A stretch of 64,000 bases of DNA, taken from assembly GCA_002794775.1 (NCBI GenBank), contig NBAY01000018.1:248001-312000 (forward strand), written 5' to 3'. The notes below the pieces were generated by a model. It had not been told where the DNA came from, made no database searches, and was given only the letters and a program-made list of their open reading frames with translations. Below, piece by piece: positions 46,067 to 56,614 of this stretch (positions within the stretch are counted from its first letter, which is position 1; the number at the start of each line of letters is the position of its first letter). Both the position numbers and the translations under genes were made by a program. Origin of the DNA: Porodaedalea pini (taxonomy: Eukaryota > Basidiomycota > Agaricomycetes > Hymenochaetales > Hymenochaetaceae).

Positions 46067-46419
46067 GACCAGCAAGGGGATACGACGCGCCCCTCGGTGA
46101 ATTGGTAAACGACGAGTATGCCAGCCTCGGCAGGATATATCTGCGAGTCGCTTTTAGTGTGAATAATATGGGTAAAGATGCGTCGAGTGAATGCAGAATG
46201 GAAGAGCGGTGCTTGGGCAAGGTGAAAGCAACAACGTCAATGCCTGCCTTTTTCGGGGTCCGAGAAAGGAAAAGTCACGGGAAGCGTCGATCTCAAGACC
46301 TCCGACCGATCATCGATTGCAATTCAGCTCCCGGAAGGAAAACTACAATTATTAATGCCTATCGTACACTACAACTGCTTTCAATTTCCACTTTCCGTAC
46401 AATATATCCCACATCGAAA
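46067..46419. other. Intergenic region between the PP4 regulator and the thioesterase gene
   Basis: 353 bases, probably the PSY2-like promoter and the thioesterase 3' end. No gene is seen. Confidence 0.4.
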
Positions 46420-47358
46420 TTACTCCGTCTTGGAAACAACTCGTTTCAGCCACGTTCCTAGGTCCTCTATCTCTTCCGATGCAGCCGAGTGCACTAACCC
46501 CTGATATGCATGGAATGACAATCCGGTAGGGTCTTCGTTGGTAGCAAGCTTTATGCCTGCTTCACCGGTGAGGAACTGTGTCGACGCAGTGGCTATATCG
46601 TAGCGTACGAGGGGGTCATGCGTTCCGTGACCCCAGAAAATTGGAAGCCTCTTTGCGTGCTCGGACATCATCTGTGCATAAAATATCATCAGCACGCTGA
46701 CCTTCTCGGCATATACATAATGCTCACGGATACGATTTTGGTTCGTAGTGGTAACCAACCACTCAGGACTGCAATCCCTGCAAGCTTCCTCTCGCTCGTT
46801 AGGCCCGTCAGAAGGCTCATCGCGCCTCCTTGACTGAAACCACCAAGTACGATGCGCGACGCAGGGATGCCATTATCGACCTCGGATGTGATAAGTGCGT
46901 TGAGCGCAGTAACGGTCTCTAGCATCCCCTTTTCGTCTTCATTAGCCTTGAAGCCGAATTCAAGTATGTCGAACCTTTGCATTCGCAGGTTAAATAAATG
47001 GGTTGGATTGCAGAACAAAAACACGTACCACGCTGGCATTTGCATGCCCATGTTTGCCGTGACGGGCTTAATGGGCCTGGAAGGGCTCAAAATACTTGGG
47101 CAGACTTCGCTCAACTCAATGACTCACGCGTCAGGCAGCACCCATTTCACATGCTTCAAGCCTTCATCCCTCGAGAGCATCTTCGCAACAGGTTCCCAAC
47201 CTGTTCTCATGGATAAGCAATAACTTCGAATTTGAATGGTGGCGAGCAGTATGTGAACCTTCTCCTGAGTCTCCGAGACCATGTACGATAATAACAGTAG
47301 CAGTATGCTTAGCCGCAGCCCTGACGACGAGGTGCTGTAACGGCTGTATAGCGGCCAT
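46420..47358 (-). CDS. APT1: Acyl-protein thioesterase 1 / lysophospholipase (alpha/beta hydrolase)
   Basis: Removes palmitate from protein cysteines, and can act on lysophospholipids, in the cytosol. From ATG 47358 (MAAIQPLQHLVVRAAAKHTA) the exons give VIIVHGLGDSGEGWEPVAKM, HVKWVLPDAPVKPVTANMGM, MPAWFDILEFGFKANEDEKG, the nucleophile elbow LGGFSQGGAMSLLTG with catalytic Ser, LSGWLPLRTK, the acid motif FWGHGTHDPLVRY with catalytic Asp, and the His region HAYQGLVHSA. The triad is complete. About four introns. Oddly, the frame stays open upstream to 47463 and encodes a hydrophobic segment (YPLATLAAAVFAVLVYFYLS) that looks like a membrane anchor, but it has no ATG and is preceded by an in-frame stop and a TAAGTAG-type microsatellite. 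Confidence 0.9.
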
Positions 47359-47473
47359 TCTCTCTTCTTTGGCGTTTGGCGTGCTACTAGATAAGTAAAA
47401 GTAGACGAGGACAGCAAAGACGGCAGCGGCGAGGGTCGCCAGAGGATATGGAATGGTGGTCAAGAATCAAGTG

Positions 47474-47504
47474 ATAAGTAGTAAGTAGTAAGTAGTAAGT
47501 AGTA
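47474..47504. repeat. Short tandem repeat (AGTAGTA)n
   Basis: Four or more copies of a 7-nt AAGTAGT unit immediately upstream of the hydrophobic leader frame of the thioesterase gene. Confidence 0.85.
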
Positions 47505-47635
47505 CACACTGTAACACAGACGCGTCGATCGCGCAAAGCAAATTATCTCGGCCCGGTTAGAAGGGCGATCCAGGAATGAAGTAATTTATGGTTTCTTGTA
47601 GTAAGTTGTACACTCCGTTCCGTCCTCAACTAACC

Positions 47636-48856
47636 ATGGCCGACGTGGAGCTAGTTGATCATAATGCCGCCGATGCGTCAGGCACATCCGTCACAGAAGA
47701 TCCATTTGCCTCAAGCTGTTCTGTGCCCATCGTCGACGCGCCAAATCCGCAGCAGGACGTGCAATCTGTTGAGAGCAGCACCTCCGCAGCGCAGCCGCTT
47801 TCGAAGAAAGCCCAGAAACGCCTCGCAAAGGCCGCCTTCTTCCAGGAAAAGAAACTCGAGAGACGCAAACGCGAGAAGGCCGCGAAAAAGGAGAAGAAAC
47901 GCGAACGTCGCGAACGTGCGGAGGTAGGTGGGGTGATGAGGACGAATGTGTGGATGGTGAGCCGATGAAGAAGAAAGCGAAGCCCAGCGGACCTATACGT
48001 CCGTTCAAGGCTCGTGTAGTAGTCGACCTCGGGTTTGACAGCTATATGAGCGACAAGGTGCGCATATAGCTACGGTTCAGCGCGTTTTAAGTATTCACGC
48101 GTCGGATTGCGAAGGAAATCGCTTCCTTGAGCTCGCAGCTCGCTTACTGCTATTCTGCGAACCGGCGAGCGACATGTCCCTTCGAATCCATCATCTTCAC
48201 CTCTCTCGACGGACGATTACGCGTGCGGCTCGACAGCGAAAACAATGCTGGATACAGTCGCTGGACCAACTGCGAGTGGTGGAAGGAGGGGTATGAACGT
48301 TTATGGTCCGAGGACCTGCCGGTAGAGGACAAGACTTCAGCAACCGAAAGAATTCCTCCTTCCGAAGATAAAGGGGGTAAATCTAGAAGCGAGAAGGAGG
48401 CGGTTGTGTATCTTACGGCGGATGCGGACAACGAACTCGAAGAATTAAAGGAGGGCGAAACCTATATTCTCGGTGGTATCGTTGACCACAATCGGTATAA
48501 AGTAAACATCCGGCTCTTATGCAGGTCAAGCCTTTTGCACTCATCTCTCATTCATTTTCAAGTACTTATGTCAGAAGAAAGCCACTGCATCGGGCATTCG
48601 TACCGCTCGCCTTCCTATAGGAAAGTATCTCGCAGAGATGACTACCCGGAAAGTGCTTACAGTGAATCAAGTCTTTGAGATTCTAGTGCAGTGGGCGGAG
48701 AGCAGGAACTGGGAACAGGCTATGTACATCGTGATGCCGAAACGCAAATTCATTCAGCAGCCCAGTAAGCCTCAGGCTACAATTAAAAGTATAGTAGAAC
48801 TAGACGAAGCGGAAGCCATTGGAGAGGAGGAAGAAGCTCCGATGTTGGAGAAATAG
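47636..48856 (+). CDS. TRM10: tRNA (guanine(9)-N1)-methyltransferase Trm10; apparent single-base frameshift in exon 1
   Basis: SPOUT-class enzyme that methylates N1 of G9 in tRNAs using S-adenosylmethionine. Start ATG 47636 (ACCATGG context, MADVELVDHNAADASG). Exons 47636-48057, 48115-48501 and 48563-48856. The N-terminal basic helix (LSKKAQKRLAKAAFFQEKKL through REKAAKKEKKRERRERAE) is followed by a frame break at GGGG 47930-47933. The -1 frame gives GDEDECVDGEPMKKKAKPSG and VVVDLGFDSYMSDKEIASLS, LAYCYSANRRATCPF, then ETYILGGIVDHNRYKYLCQK, GIRTARLPIGKYLAEMTTRK and VLTVNQVFEILVQWAESRNW. The SPOUT knot block GGIVDHNR is intact. Exon 1 is one base short, which confirms a missing base. It is tail-to-tail with NDUFAF5. 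Confidence 0.9.
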
Positions 48857-48997
48857 ACGAAAGTGAAACCGAGGAGGAAGGAGGAAAAACATAATTTTGT
48901 AAAGCCGATTCTGTAATAATAATAATTCTTTCGGTATTACTATTGGTTCTATTGAGCTCATGTGATGCATACACAACAACATGAAAAGATCTAAAAG

Positions 48998-50493
48998 TTA
49001 GAGAACATCTTTGAGGTTCGTTTGTCCTGTTCCTCGTTCAAGAGGCTTCGGTTGATTTGGTGCCGGTTTCCAACCAATCTTCGAAGGTAGATCGTCAGTT
49101 AAAGCAATAGGAGATAACACAGGCAGACATCCACTCACGACAAAGATCACTTGAAAGGTTGCAGGGATCGCGCCGTCCTCGTTGCCGTGCATTTCTATTC
49201 TCGGTGAGTAAGGTCGACCAGTAGGTAGAAGCTATGTAAATCCCACCTTTGTAAATAGCTGAAGCTGCTGCCAGCGTATCGCGATGAATGAAGTTCCGCC
49301 TATTCAAAATGTCATTATCATTGTTTTCATTCGCTGAAGAAAGCATCGGACCTGCCCAAGACTGCATTGCTTTCTCCCATATGTCTGAGGTCCTCCATGA
49401 GCTCCCACATACTCGGATAAGTAACTTTTACTTCATCGACATCGACGGTAAGCAACGTGAATCCCGCCCGTCCCATGAGGTTGGACATGTCGCTGTTGCC
49501 TATAGAAGGATTAACAAATGTCATGTGCCGCAATCTTGGAATATTTACCGGTCATGGGAGATATGTGTGGAGATATGCCGCCTTCACGCTCGACCTCTGC
49601 AAGTTGGAGTGAGGTCCTTGTGAAGAGCCAATGCTCTAGTTAAACTAGAACCATCAAACATGAAGTTGTGTGCTACCTTAGCTCAAAAAGCGTGTCTCCG
49701 CCAAACAATGCACCAATAAAAACGCCGTCTGGTTTAAGAGCTTCTCTGATCTGCACAAGGGTACCTGAAGAGACATTGGTCAGTTAGTCAAGTAAGATTC
49801 TCCATAAGGCTTCATGCTGACCAGGGAGATCGTTCACCCAATGCAAGCTCAAGCAAGATACGATAGCTTCTTGCGAGTTTGGCTGTACAGTCTGAAGAAG
49901 GGCTTCCTCGTCGCATTGAACCCTCTCTACTTCAACTAAAATGGATATAGGTCAATTGGACAGAGCCGGATATAAGAAGGGACAAACTTGCGTATTCTTC
50001 ATCGCCGTCGCGTTCGAGACTCTTTCCTTTAGCATACAGGTTATGTCTCATTAAAAAGGATACGCGTCAGGTGAGCTCACGACTTAGGTCCAGCATGATA
50101 GACTTTTGAGCATTTTCCGGCTTTAGTAATTTGGAGAAATGACCTGAACCAGCTCCGAGGTCCACAACGAACTTGAATGAGCGTTTGATGTCCTGGTAAA
50201 CCAGACTGCTTAAATCCTTATTTCACCGGAGGAACAGCTTTGCTCACTAGAAAACGTTCAGCCAGTCTGTCTGCTACTTCGTCTCGAACATAATCGACCG
50301 TCCGGCTACATTCGCCTCCTTCTCGAGAGGCAGCGCGATCTTTTTGCATGCGTTTCGCATTTCGATCAAAAACCTGAAATGGTCCGACAGTATATGGGTT
50401 AAAAGAGCCAGTAGATCCTGCTACAGCAGCAAAGGAGCGCGTGAAAGGGCGGCGCAGAGAGCGAAAGATATTTTGGACTGTGACAGTCTTCAT
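48998..50493 (-). CDS. NDUFAF5: NDUFAF5-like mitochondrial methyltransferase-fold protein (complex I assembly)
   Basis: Mitochondrial matrix protein with a class I methyltransferase fold; the human form hydroxylates an arginine of NDUFS7 during complex I assembly. Start ATG 50493: [20 protein letters not shown] resembles a presequence, then [20 protein letters not shown] and RMQKDRAA, the family's N-terminal signature. After that come [16 protein letters not shown], motif [118 protein letters not shown] and a tail [17 protein letters not shown]. About seven introns. Length near 330 residues fits. An upstream ATG at 50556 in the same frame is less presequence-like. Confidence 0.9.
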
Positions 50494-50648
50494 GAGAGTT
50501 GTGAAGCGCGTGCGATCATGCGACGCGTCGAGTCGGTTGACGCCACGCCACTTCATCCACAACCTCTTCAGCCCACTAGGCCTATCACATTTGCGTGTCT
50601 CCGCCGCTCTGGACTCTTCGCGTGCAGGGCGAGGTTATCCCAGTGAAG

Positions 50649-53600
50649 ATGGCATCTGGGAACAACAACTATAACAACAACAGTCTGCAGCCGCGATTGC
50701 CGTTCTTATGCACTCCTGAGCAATACGCCGAGAATCAGCTTTGGATACAGCGACAGGCAGAGCGGTTCAGTGAGCTCAACAGAAGAGGCGTGGAAACATT
50801 CTTGAAAATGCAATCTGATCTCCAACGGAAGATCACTGAAGGAGAGCAGGCCAGGTGCGCCGTAGTCATACTAGTTTCCCGAGCTCGTCGTCTGACTGGG
50901 TCTTTAGGCAGCACATGCAGTATCTGCAGCAAATAGCAACTTCCGCAAGGGCAATTGCGGGTCCAGTGGACAACAGAGGGGGTTCCTCACACTACAGTGG
51001 TCCCGGCTATGTGGCGAACCAGCAGCCTGCTGTTGTACCTTCCTCCAACTACGTGAACCCAGCGGATATCTTCATGATGAATACGCAAGGCGCGTACATT
51101 GCAAATGCAGGTCCTGCTAATGTATGTCGATCTGTAATTGTTTCTATGAGCCATCTGAATAGTTGAGAATGAATGACCTTCAACAGGCGTCTCCCATAAC
51201 AGAACAAATGCCGTCATCTTCGCGTGGACAATTCAGTCATAGCAGTGGCAACACGGTTCAACGGGATCCTGCTCAGTTCATTAGTACTCAAAACATAGCC
51301 AGCCATGTTCACTCGCAGGCTGCTCAGGGACAACAGCAAAACACACAACCTCAGCAGATTCCACTGAAGAGTACCGATGTTAATGTAGATCCTACGCAAC
51401 AATTAGCTCGTCATCCTCTTGCGCGAGGCCAACCCAGTACTGTGAATCCTCTCTCACATATGCAACGCCAGGAAGGGTCAAATGCACCCAGACAAACTGG
51501 TTTGTGTACTTTTCTTACTGATGATCTGGAATTTATTTTCGCATCACAGGCCCAGGCTTATCAAGCTCCGATACGCAGGGTACTCAAAGATCACCGAACG
51601 GAGTCCACACAGTCTCTCAACAATCTTCTGCCATAGACCATTCGTCAACATCAGGATCACTAAGAATGTCAAGTGCTGGCTCAAGCTACCAGATCCCTAG
51701 TTCCGGCTCCAATTCTACACTTGCCGGTGCACTGGGAGAGAACTCAAATGCACAGGCACAAGAATCCAGTATTAATAGTTACGCACCCACTGCAACAATG
51801 ACGCAGCCGGATTTTTGGACGATCGTGGCAAATCAAGGACATTCGAACTCGGGACCGTCTGCAAGTTATGCACGGACGCAGACAACACCCGGTTCAATTC
51901 CAATGAGCCATCATGGTTCTCTGCACAGTACTTCGCACGTCCCACAGCACAAGGGTACTTCAATGTCAACACCCGCTCCCGCTTTACCTCCCCAATCGAA
52001 TAAAGAACTATCAAGAGCACAAGCCGATGTCGCTGCAGCGCTTAAAGCTCAGTTGGAGATTCGGACTTATGCCAATCAAGGGGCATCTTCCAATGTTCAA
52101 AATTCTGTCATATTTCCCCACGGACAGAGTTCCACCAATGGAGCTGCTGGTGATCCAAACGTGAATACATGGAGGCCCGCGATGCAAGCCACATCCGAAC
52201 ATCAAAACCCCACCAACGTCCCGCCGGTGAATAACTTACAACCTATGCAAACCGGACATCTCATCAACTCCCTTGGAGGACCCTTATCCATAACCCCCTC
52301 TAATCCAAATGTAGGTTGAAATGTTTCCTGCGATTTTTTTTTCTTGAGCTCAAGGTTCATCTGTCCAGGTATCTGGCGCTGCCACCGCGGCGGCGTTTAG
52401 AGCTGATCTAGACTCTTCTCGCGCTCAAAGCTCACATTCGGCTCCCAGCACTACAGAAAATACAAACTCGCCAAATGTTGCTTTCACCGCAGCAGGGAGA
52501 AATTTGAATCCTACCTCTACTCAGACAAACGCTGCGTCGCTCGATCCTAATGCTGTGAATGCAGCTGTAAGTTTATCATTTGATAATTGTCCTTATTCCT
52601 GTTTCCTGACTGCCGACTTTGGTTATCTCATTTGGTCCAGCATCATTATGCGTCTTCTATACCAGCAATCCATAATCCGTATTCTGCGGACGTTCCGTAC
52701 TCGGGCACCATTGGGAATCCACTTCCTTTTATGCAGAACTTGCAGGGAGTTCCGATTTCGAATAATCTACATAGCACAAATCAATTTGCTACTCCGCCAC
52801 CAGATGAGAATAGACCCTCCGCACCGATGACTCCAGCATCCGCGAATAAGAAGACTCTTGCGAAGGACATTCTTCGGGCATTGAACGTTCCGTCAAAAAA
52901 GCGAAAGGCTTCGACGCCACCTTCTACAGCGTTTGACGATGACATGCAGCCAGTAACGAAGAAAACAGCTGTTGATCCTTTGCCGACTGCTTTACCAGTG
53001 TCATCGGAACTGTTTTCTACTTCATCCCCATTGCTTATTACAGAAACAGACGGAGCAGCCAGGATCGAGGAAGTCGACGATGTTATGATGGAGAATGAAC
53101 CCATAGTATCCGTATCGACGCCGGCAGCTGGTGCCACTGTTGCTGGTACTCATGAGGAACGTCCTCCGGTGTCAGACCCATTCTGGGCCTCTGATGCTCT
53201 GAGTGTGCCCGACTCGCTACCTTCGCAATCCGCAGGAGAGTCTCGTGCTTCCAGCGAGCCCGCACTACAGGTGGACACAGCACTTCAGCCACTTGAAGAC
53301 TCTTCGATCCCTTTGTTTTTACCCTCCTTAGATTCGCCTCGAGCAACCCCGCTGTCCTTTTTACGCAAAGAAGAGGCCAGTAAGCGGAGGACCGGTGGAG
53401 TCACGGCCTCATCTCAACCTCACAAGCATAAACAGAGGCAAAATCCTGGCATGCAGGTTTTCGTAGAGGTTCCGACGCTATCAGCAGCGCAGCGACAACG
53501 ATTCTTGAAGCAAGAGACAGGGGAAAAGGACATGACGGAGTCAAAAGGCTTGTCGTCCGGTGTGCGTCCGCAGGAGACAAGTGCTATTGTTCACTCAAAT

Positions 53601-54883
53601 GTCGTAGATGGTTCGTAGAACCTCGTCGTTTCACTTTTCCCTCGCCTTCTTACTTCTTTCTTATTGATGCAGAAAACCGTCTCCGCTTGGGTACTTGATC
53701 CCTATGACTTTTTGTGCTGCAATCATTGACTTAAGTTGTATAAATCCAATTAGCTCGGGAAGCCAGTAATGTCGCTGCATCTCGCCTTCGAAAGCGGCCA
53801 TGTCCTTGGAATGACTGCTCTCATGTTGCGAATAATGCGACTGGTCTGAAGGTTCATGTTTGGGATCATGTGGATATGATCCCGAGCAAGGTGGGTCGGG
53901 TATGTTTTCTTTACTGAACGGTTTGTTGATGCAATTGAGAAGGAGAAGTTATTCCCGTGTTGGTGGGGTGACTGCATTCGAAGATTCAATAAGAGAGAAG
54001 CCCTAGCCCAGCATCTGCAAAACCATGTCACGAAGTCCATTTTTTGTGCCTACCAAGGTGAGTTTCATTGAAATTGACTGGCAGTGTCTCGAACAGTTTT
54101 CTGTAGGCTGTGACGAACAATTCATGCACCTTCTGGAGCTTCTCACGCATGTGGAGAGTAAGCATCCATCTGGCAGCAAACTGAGGCCTTCCGTCACACC
54201 ATTCGAGCCTCCTCGGCAGAGTCCTCCACCTCTTCGAACGATGTTCGCCTACCATGACGTAGTCCTGCCTGTACAGATGGCCCGAATGACAAAGGAGCGG
54301 AGAGCGAAGCTCGGACCTTGGGTTTGTTTGAACACGTCACAGAGTGTACGACCCTGTGCACTAATTTTATTCCTTGTAGGTTGCGAAGAACTGCTTCGGT
54401 GCCGTCAGTTTCGGCACGCCGAAACTAATTGCTCGAAATCAGCCTCAGCGCCGCCGTGCAGGTGATGCTGAGGCTAAGGTGCTGGGTACTTGGCAGGACA
54501 AATACGACTTTGCAGAGCCATGGAATGCAACTTATCCTGCACACTGCGTGGATCTGGAGTCGTCAAGGGCCACAGAAGATATCGAAGGCGGTTTGCTTCT
54601 TGCACCGGACGTTGCCGGTCCGCAGGGTCCACTGGAAGAGCAGTTGCTCACGTCCCGGGTCGACCGCATCAAACTGAAAGACACACAAGACTACGCAATC
54701 ATGGTAGAGCATAACTCAGAAGAACCTGAGGTTGAGGTCTCGGAGATCAAGTTGGAAGATTCATACGCCGGCCTCTCTCAAGGACCGCCTCTATCTAGCG
54801 CGTCGCAAGGGTCGGAAGGAGTTGGTTATCAGGACTTTCTTAGAGTCGGAGAGCCGCAGCTGGCCGAGTCAATCTCACCATGA
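50649..54883 (+). CDS. Three-finger C2H2 zinc-finger protein with long Gln/Ser-rich N-terminus
   Basis: Probable nuclear DNA- or chromatin-binding protein; I cannot name the family. Start MASGNNNYNNNSLQPRLPFL at ATG 50649, with an early helix WIQRQAERFSELNRRGVETF. About 900 residues of Gln/Ser/Thr/Pro-rich disordered sequence follow, with a possible nuclear signal SKKRKASTPP. Near the C-terminus three exons each carry one complete finger: CPWNDCSHVANNATGLKVHV ending WDH (53790-53870), CWWGDCIRRFNKREALAQHL ending QNH (53960-54030), and CAYQGCDEQFMHLLELLTHV ending ESKH, split by an intron. All follow C-x4-C-x12-H-x3/4-H, an unusual finger with x4 in the first Cys pair. A conserved-looking FGTPKLIARNQPQRRRAGDA and YDFAEPWNATYPAHCVDLE follow. 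About nine introns. The fingers resemble those of Gli or AEBP2-like proteins; that is inference. Confidence 0.75.
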
Positions 54884-56614
54884 GGGGTTCGTACGTTTGA
54901 AGGAGATTTATTTAGATTTTTCTTTTGGGCTATGAACTTAATGAAGCACGGAAACGGAAACGAAGGGAAACTCTGGTTGCTGGATCATTGTCATCAGAAC
55001 CTAGTTCAGCCTTGCTTTTCGATTCCAGCGCACACGTAGTTGGTCTATCGTCCATTTAACAGAGGAAAAATAACAAGAGCTGTACCATCAATACCTTTTC
55101 ACCAACTTTCAGTGTGGTGAGCATGAGTACTGGCGCTGATAGTACTATAAAAGAAGGAGACCAGCTAAGTTGGGCTTTAACATCGCGTGAACACATTTTG
55201 ATTCTTGACTTAGTATTAATAGTAGATTACTTGAACACTGGCTTCATAATTCCTTGCTATGTCCAAGCAACAATATCAAGACTCTTGCGAAACGACGAAC
55301 CATTCCCTCAATAAGGATATCCTTGTCATCTGGTATGCTTGGATCTCAGCGGCTAAACTTGAGAAATTTTCCCGTAAGCCTCTGCACACATGCTGCTTGG
55401 AAATCTTGCTAAGGTTCGTCCATGTTCGTCGACAGGATCCTCAATAGTGTTGAGTCTCAATTATGCATTATCCCTCATGCTCGAGCGCCCATTAGCATGC
55501 TACACGAGTTCTGGACTGGTCTCTCTTAACGCCCTCTTAACGCCCTCTTAACGCCCATAACTGCCTCGATATCTTTCCAGTCAATGAACTCCGCGAGGCA
55601 ATTCATCGTGAATGTGACTGTCTACATTCGTACTCTCATGTTCTCGCTATTTCATTTGTTTCCTGCATAAGTTTCCGAGGCACGACCTTGATACTGTGAT
55701 ACATATGACAAAAGATTAAAGATAGCAAATTTGTGCCCCCTGGTGAAGGAAAGGGCTTTCCGGTGAACATTTGTTGGGCTTGAGCATTGTTTGATTCATG
55801 GTATTGATTGTTCTACTTTTACTTAATATGCTGCTCCCTGATTCTTATTCTTGAAATGGCAAGTGACCTTGCTTAGTAAGTAAAAACCTAATTTCGAAAA
55901 ATTGCGGGCATGAGTCTAGTATAATTGCAAATTTGCATCGTATTACAGACAGACAGTGTACGACAAGTATCCGATACGAAGAAGAAATGTTCACATCCAT
56001 ATTCATGTTGATGAAAATCACCAAGGGGGACATAGACATACAGAGCTATAAACGGAGTATACGTTAAACGTGCGCGGTGTATTGAGGTGATCGTGATGTA
56101 GGAGATCGGAGACGATTGAATTGGTTGATTGGGTCGAATAGTGGTGGAAAAGGCGGCCCAGAAGAGAGGAAAGACGGAGACTGTAAGAAGATGGATGGAT
56201 GCTATGCAAAAGCCACGAGCAATGAGAGAAGGGACGAGTGAAATAAAACAACAGAAACTATGTCAGTAGTGGTGGTAAAGTGCAGACAATGAAAGAAATA
56301 AGTAAGGAAAAGTAGCTCGGGAGACGGATTCAGCAAAGCAGCTATGGACTATGGAGGAGAGGTAACGCAGAAAAACGGTGTCTTGGATTATGATGCGTTT
56401 TGAATATTGCAGCAGAAAAAGGAAAGATCGAAGTCAGGGAGTAAAAACGAAACGAAATGCCAAGGATATAGAGGTCAAAAAAGTCCAAAGAAAAAGGGAG
56501 AATAAGACTGGACGACGAGACATATAAAGATGCGAGGGGGATTTGCTTGACAAATACAAAGAGATTGCAAGATGCGTGTCGGACGACTTGAGGGTGCACG
56601 CGAGGCGACTGCGA
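54884..56614. other. AT-rich intergenic region without a gene
   Basis: 1.7 kb between convergent gene ends. It holds one short tandem repeat (listed separately). Open frames are short and show no recognisable content. No transposon ends or RNA gene were recognised. Confidence 0.55.
55526..55557. repeat. Tandem repeat (TTAACGCCCTC)3
   Basis: Three copies of an 11-nt unit, the last one diverging at its 3' end. Confidence 0.85.
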
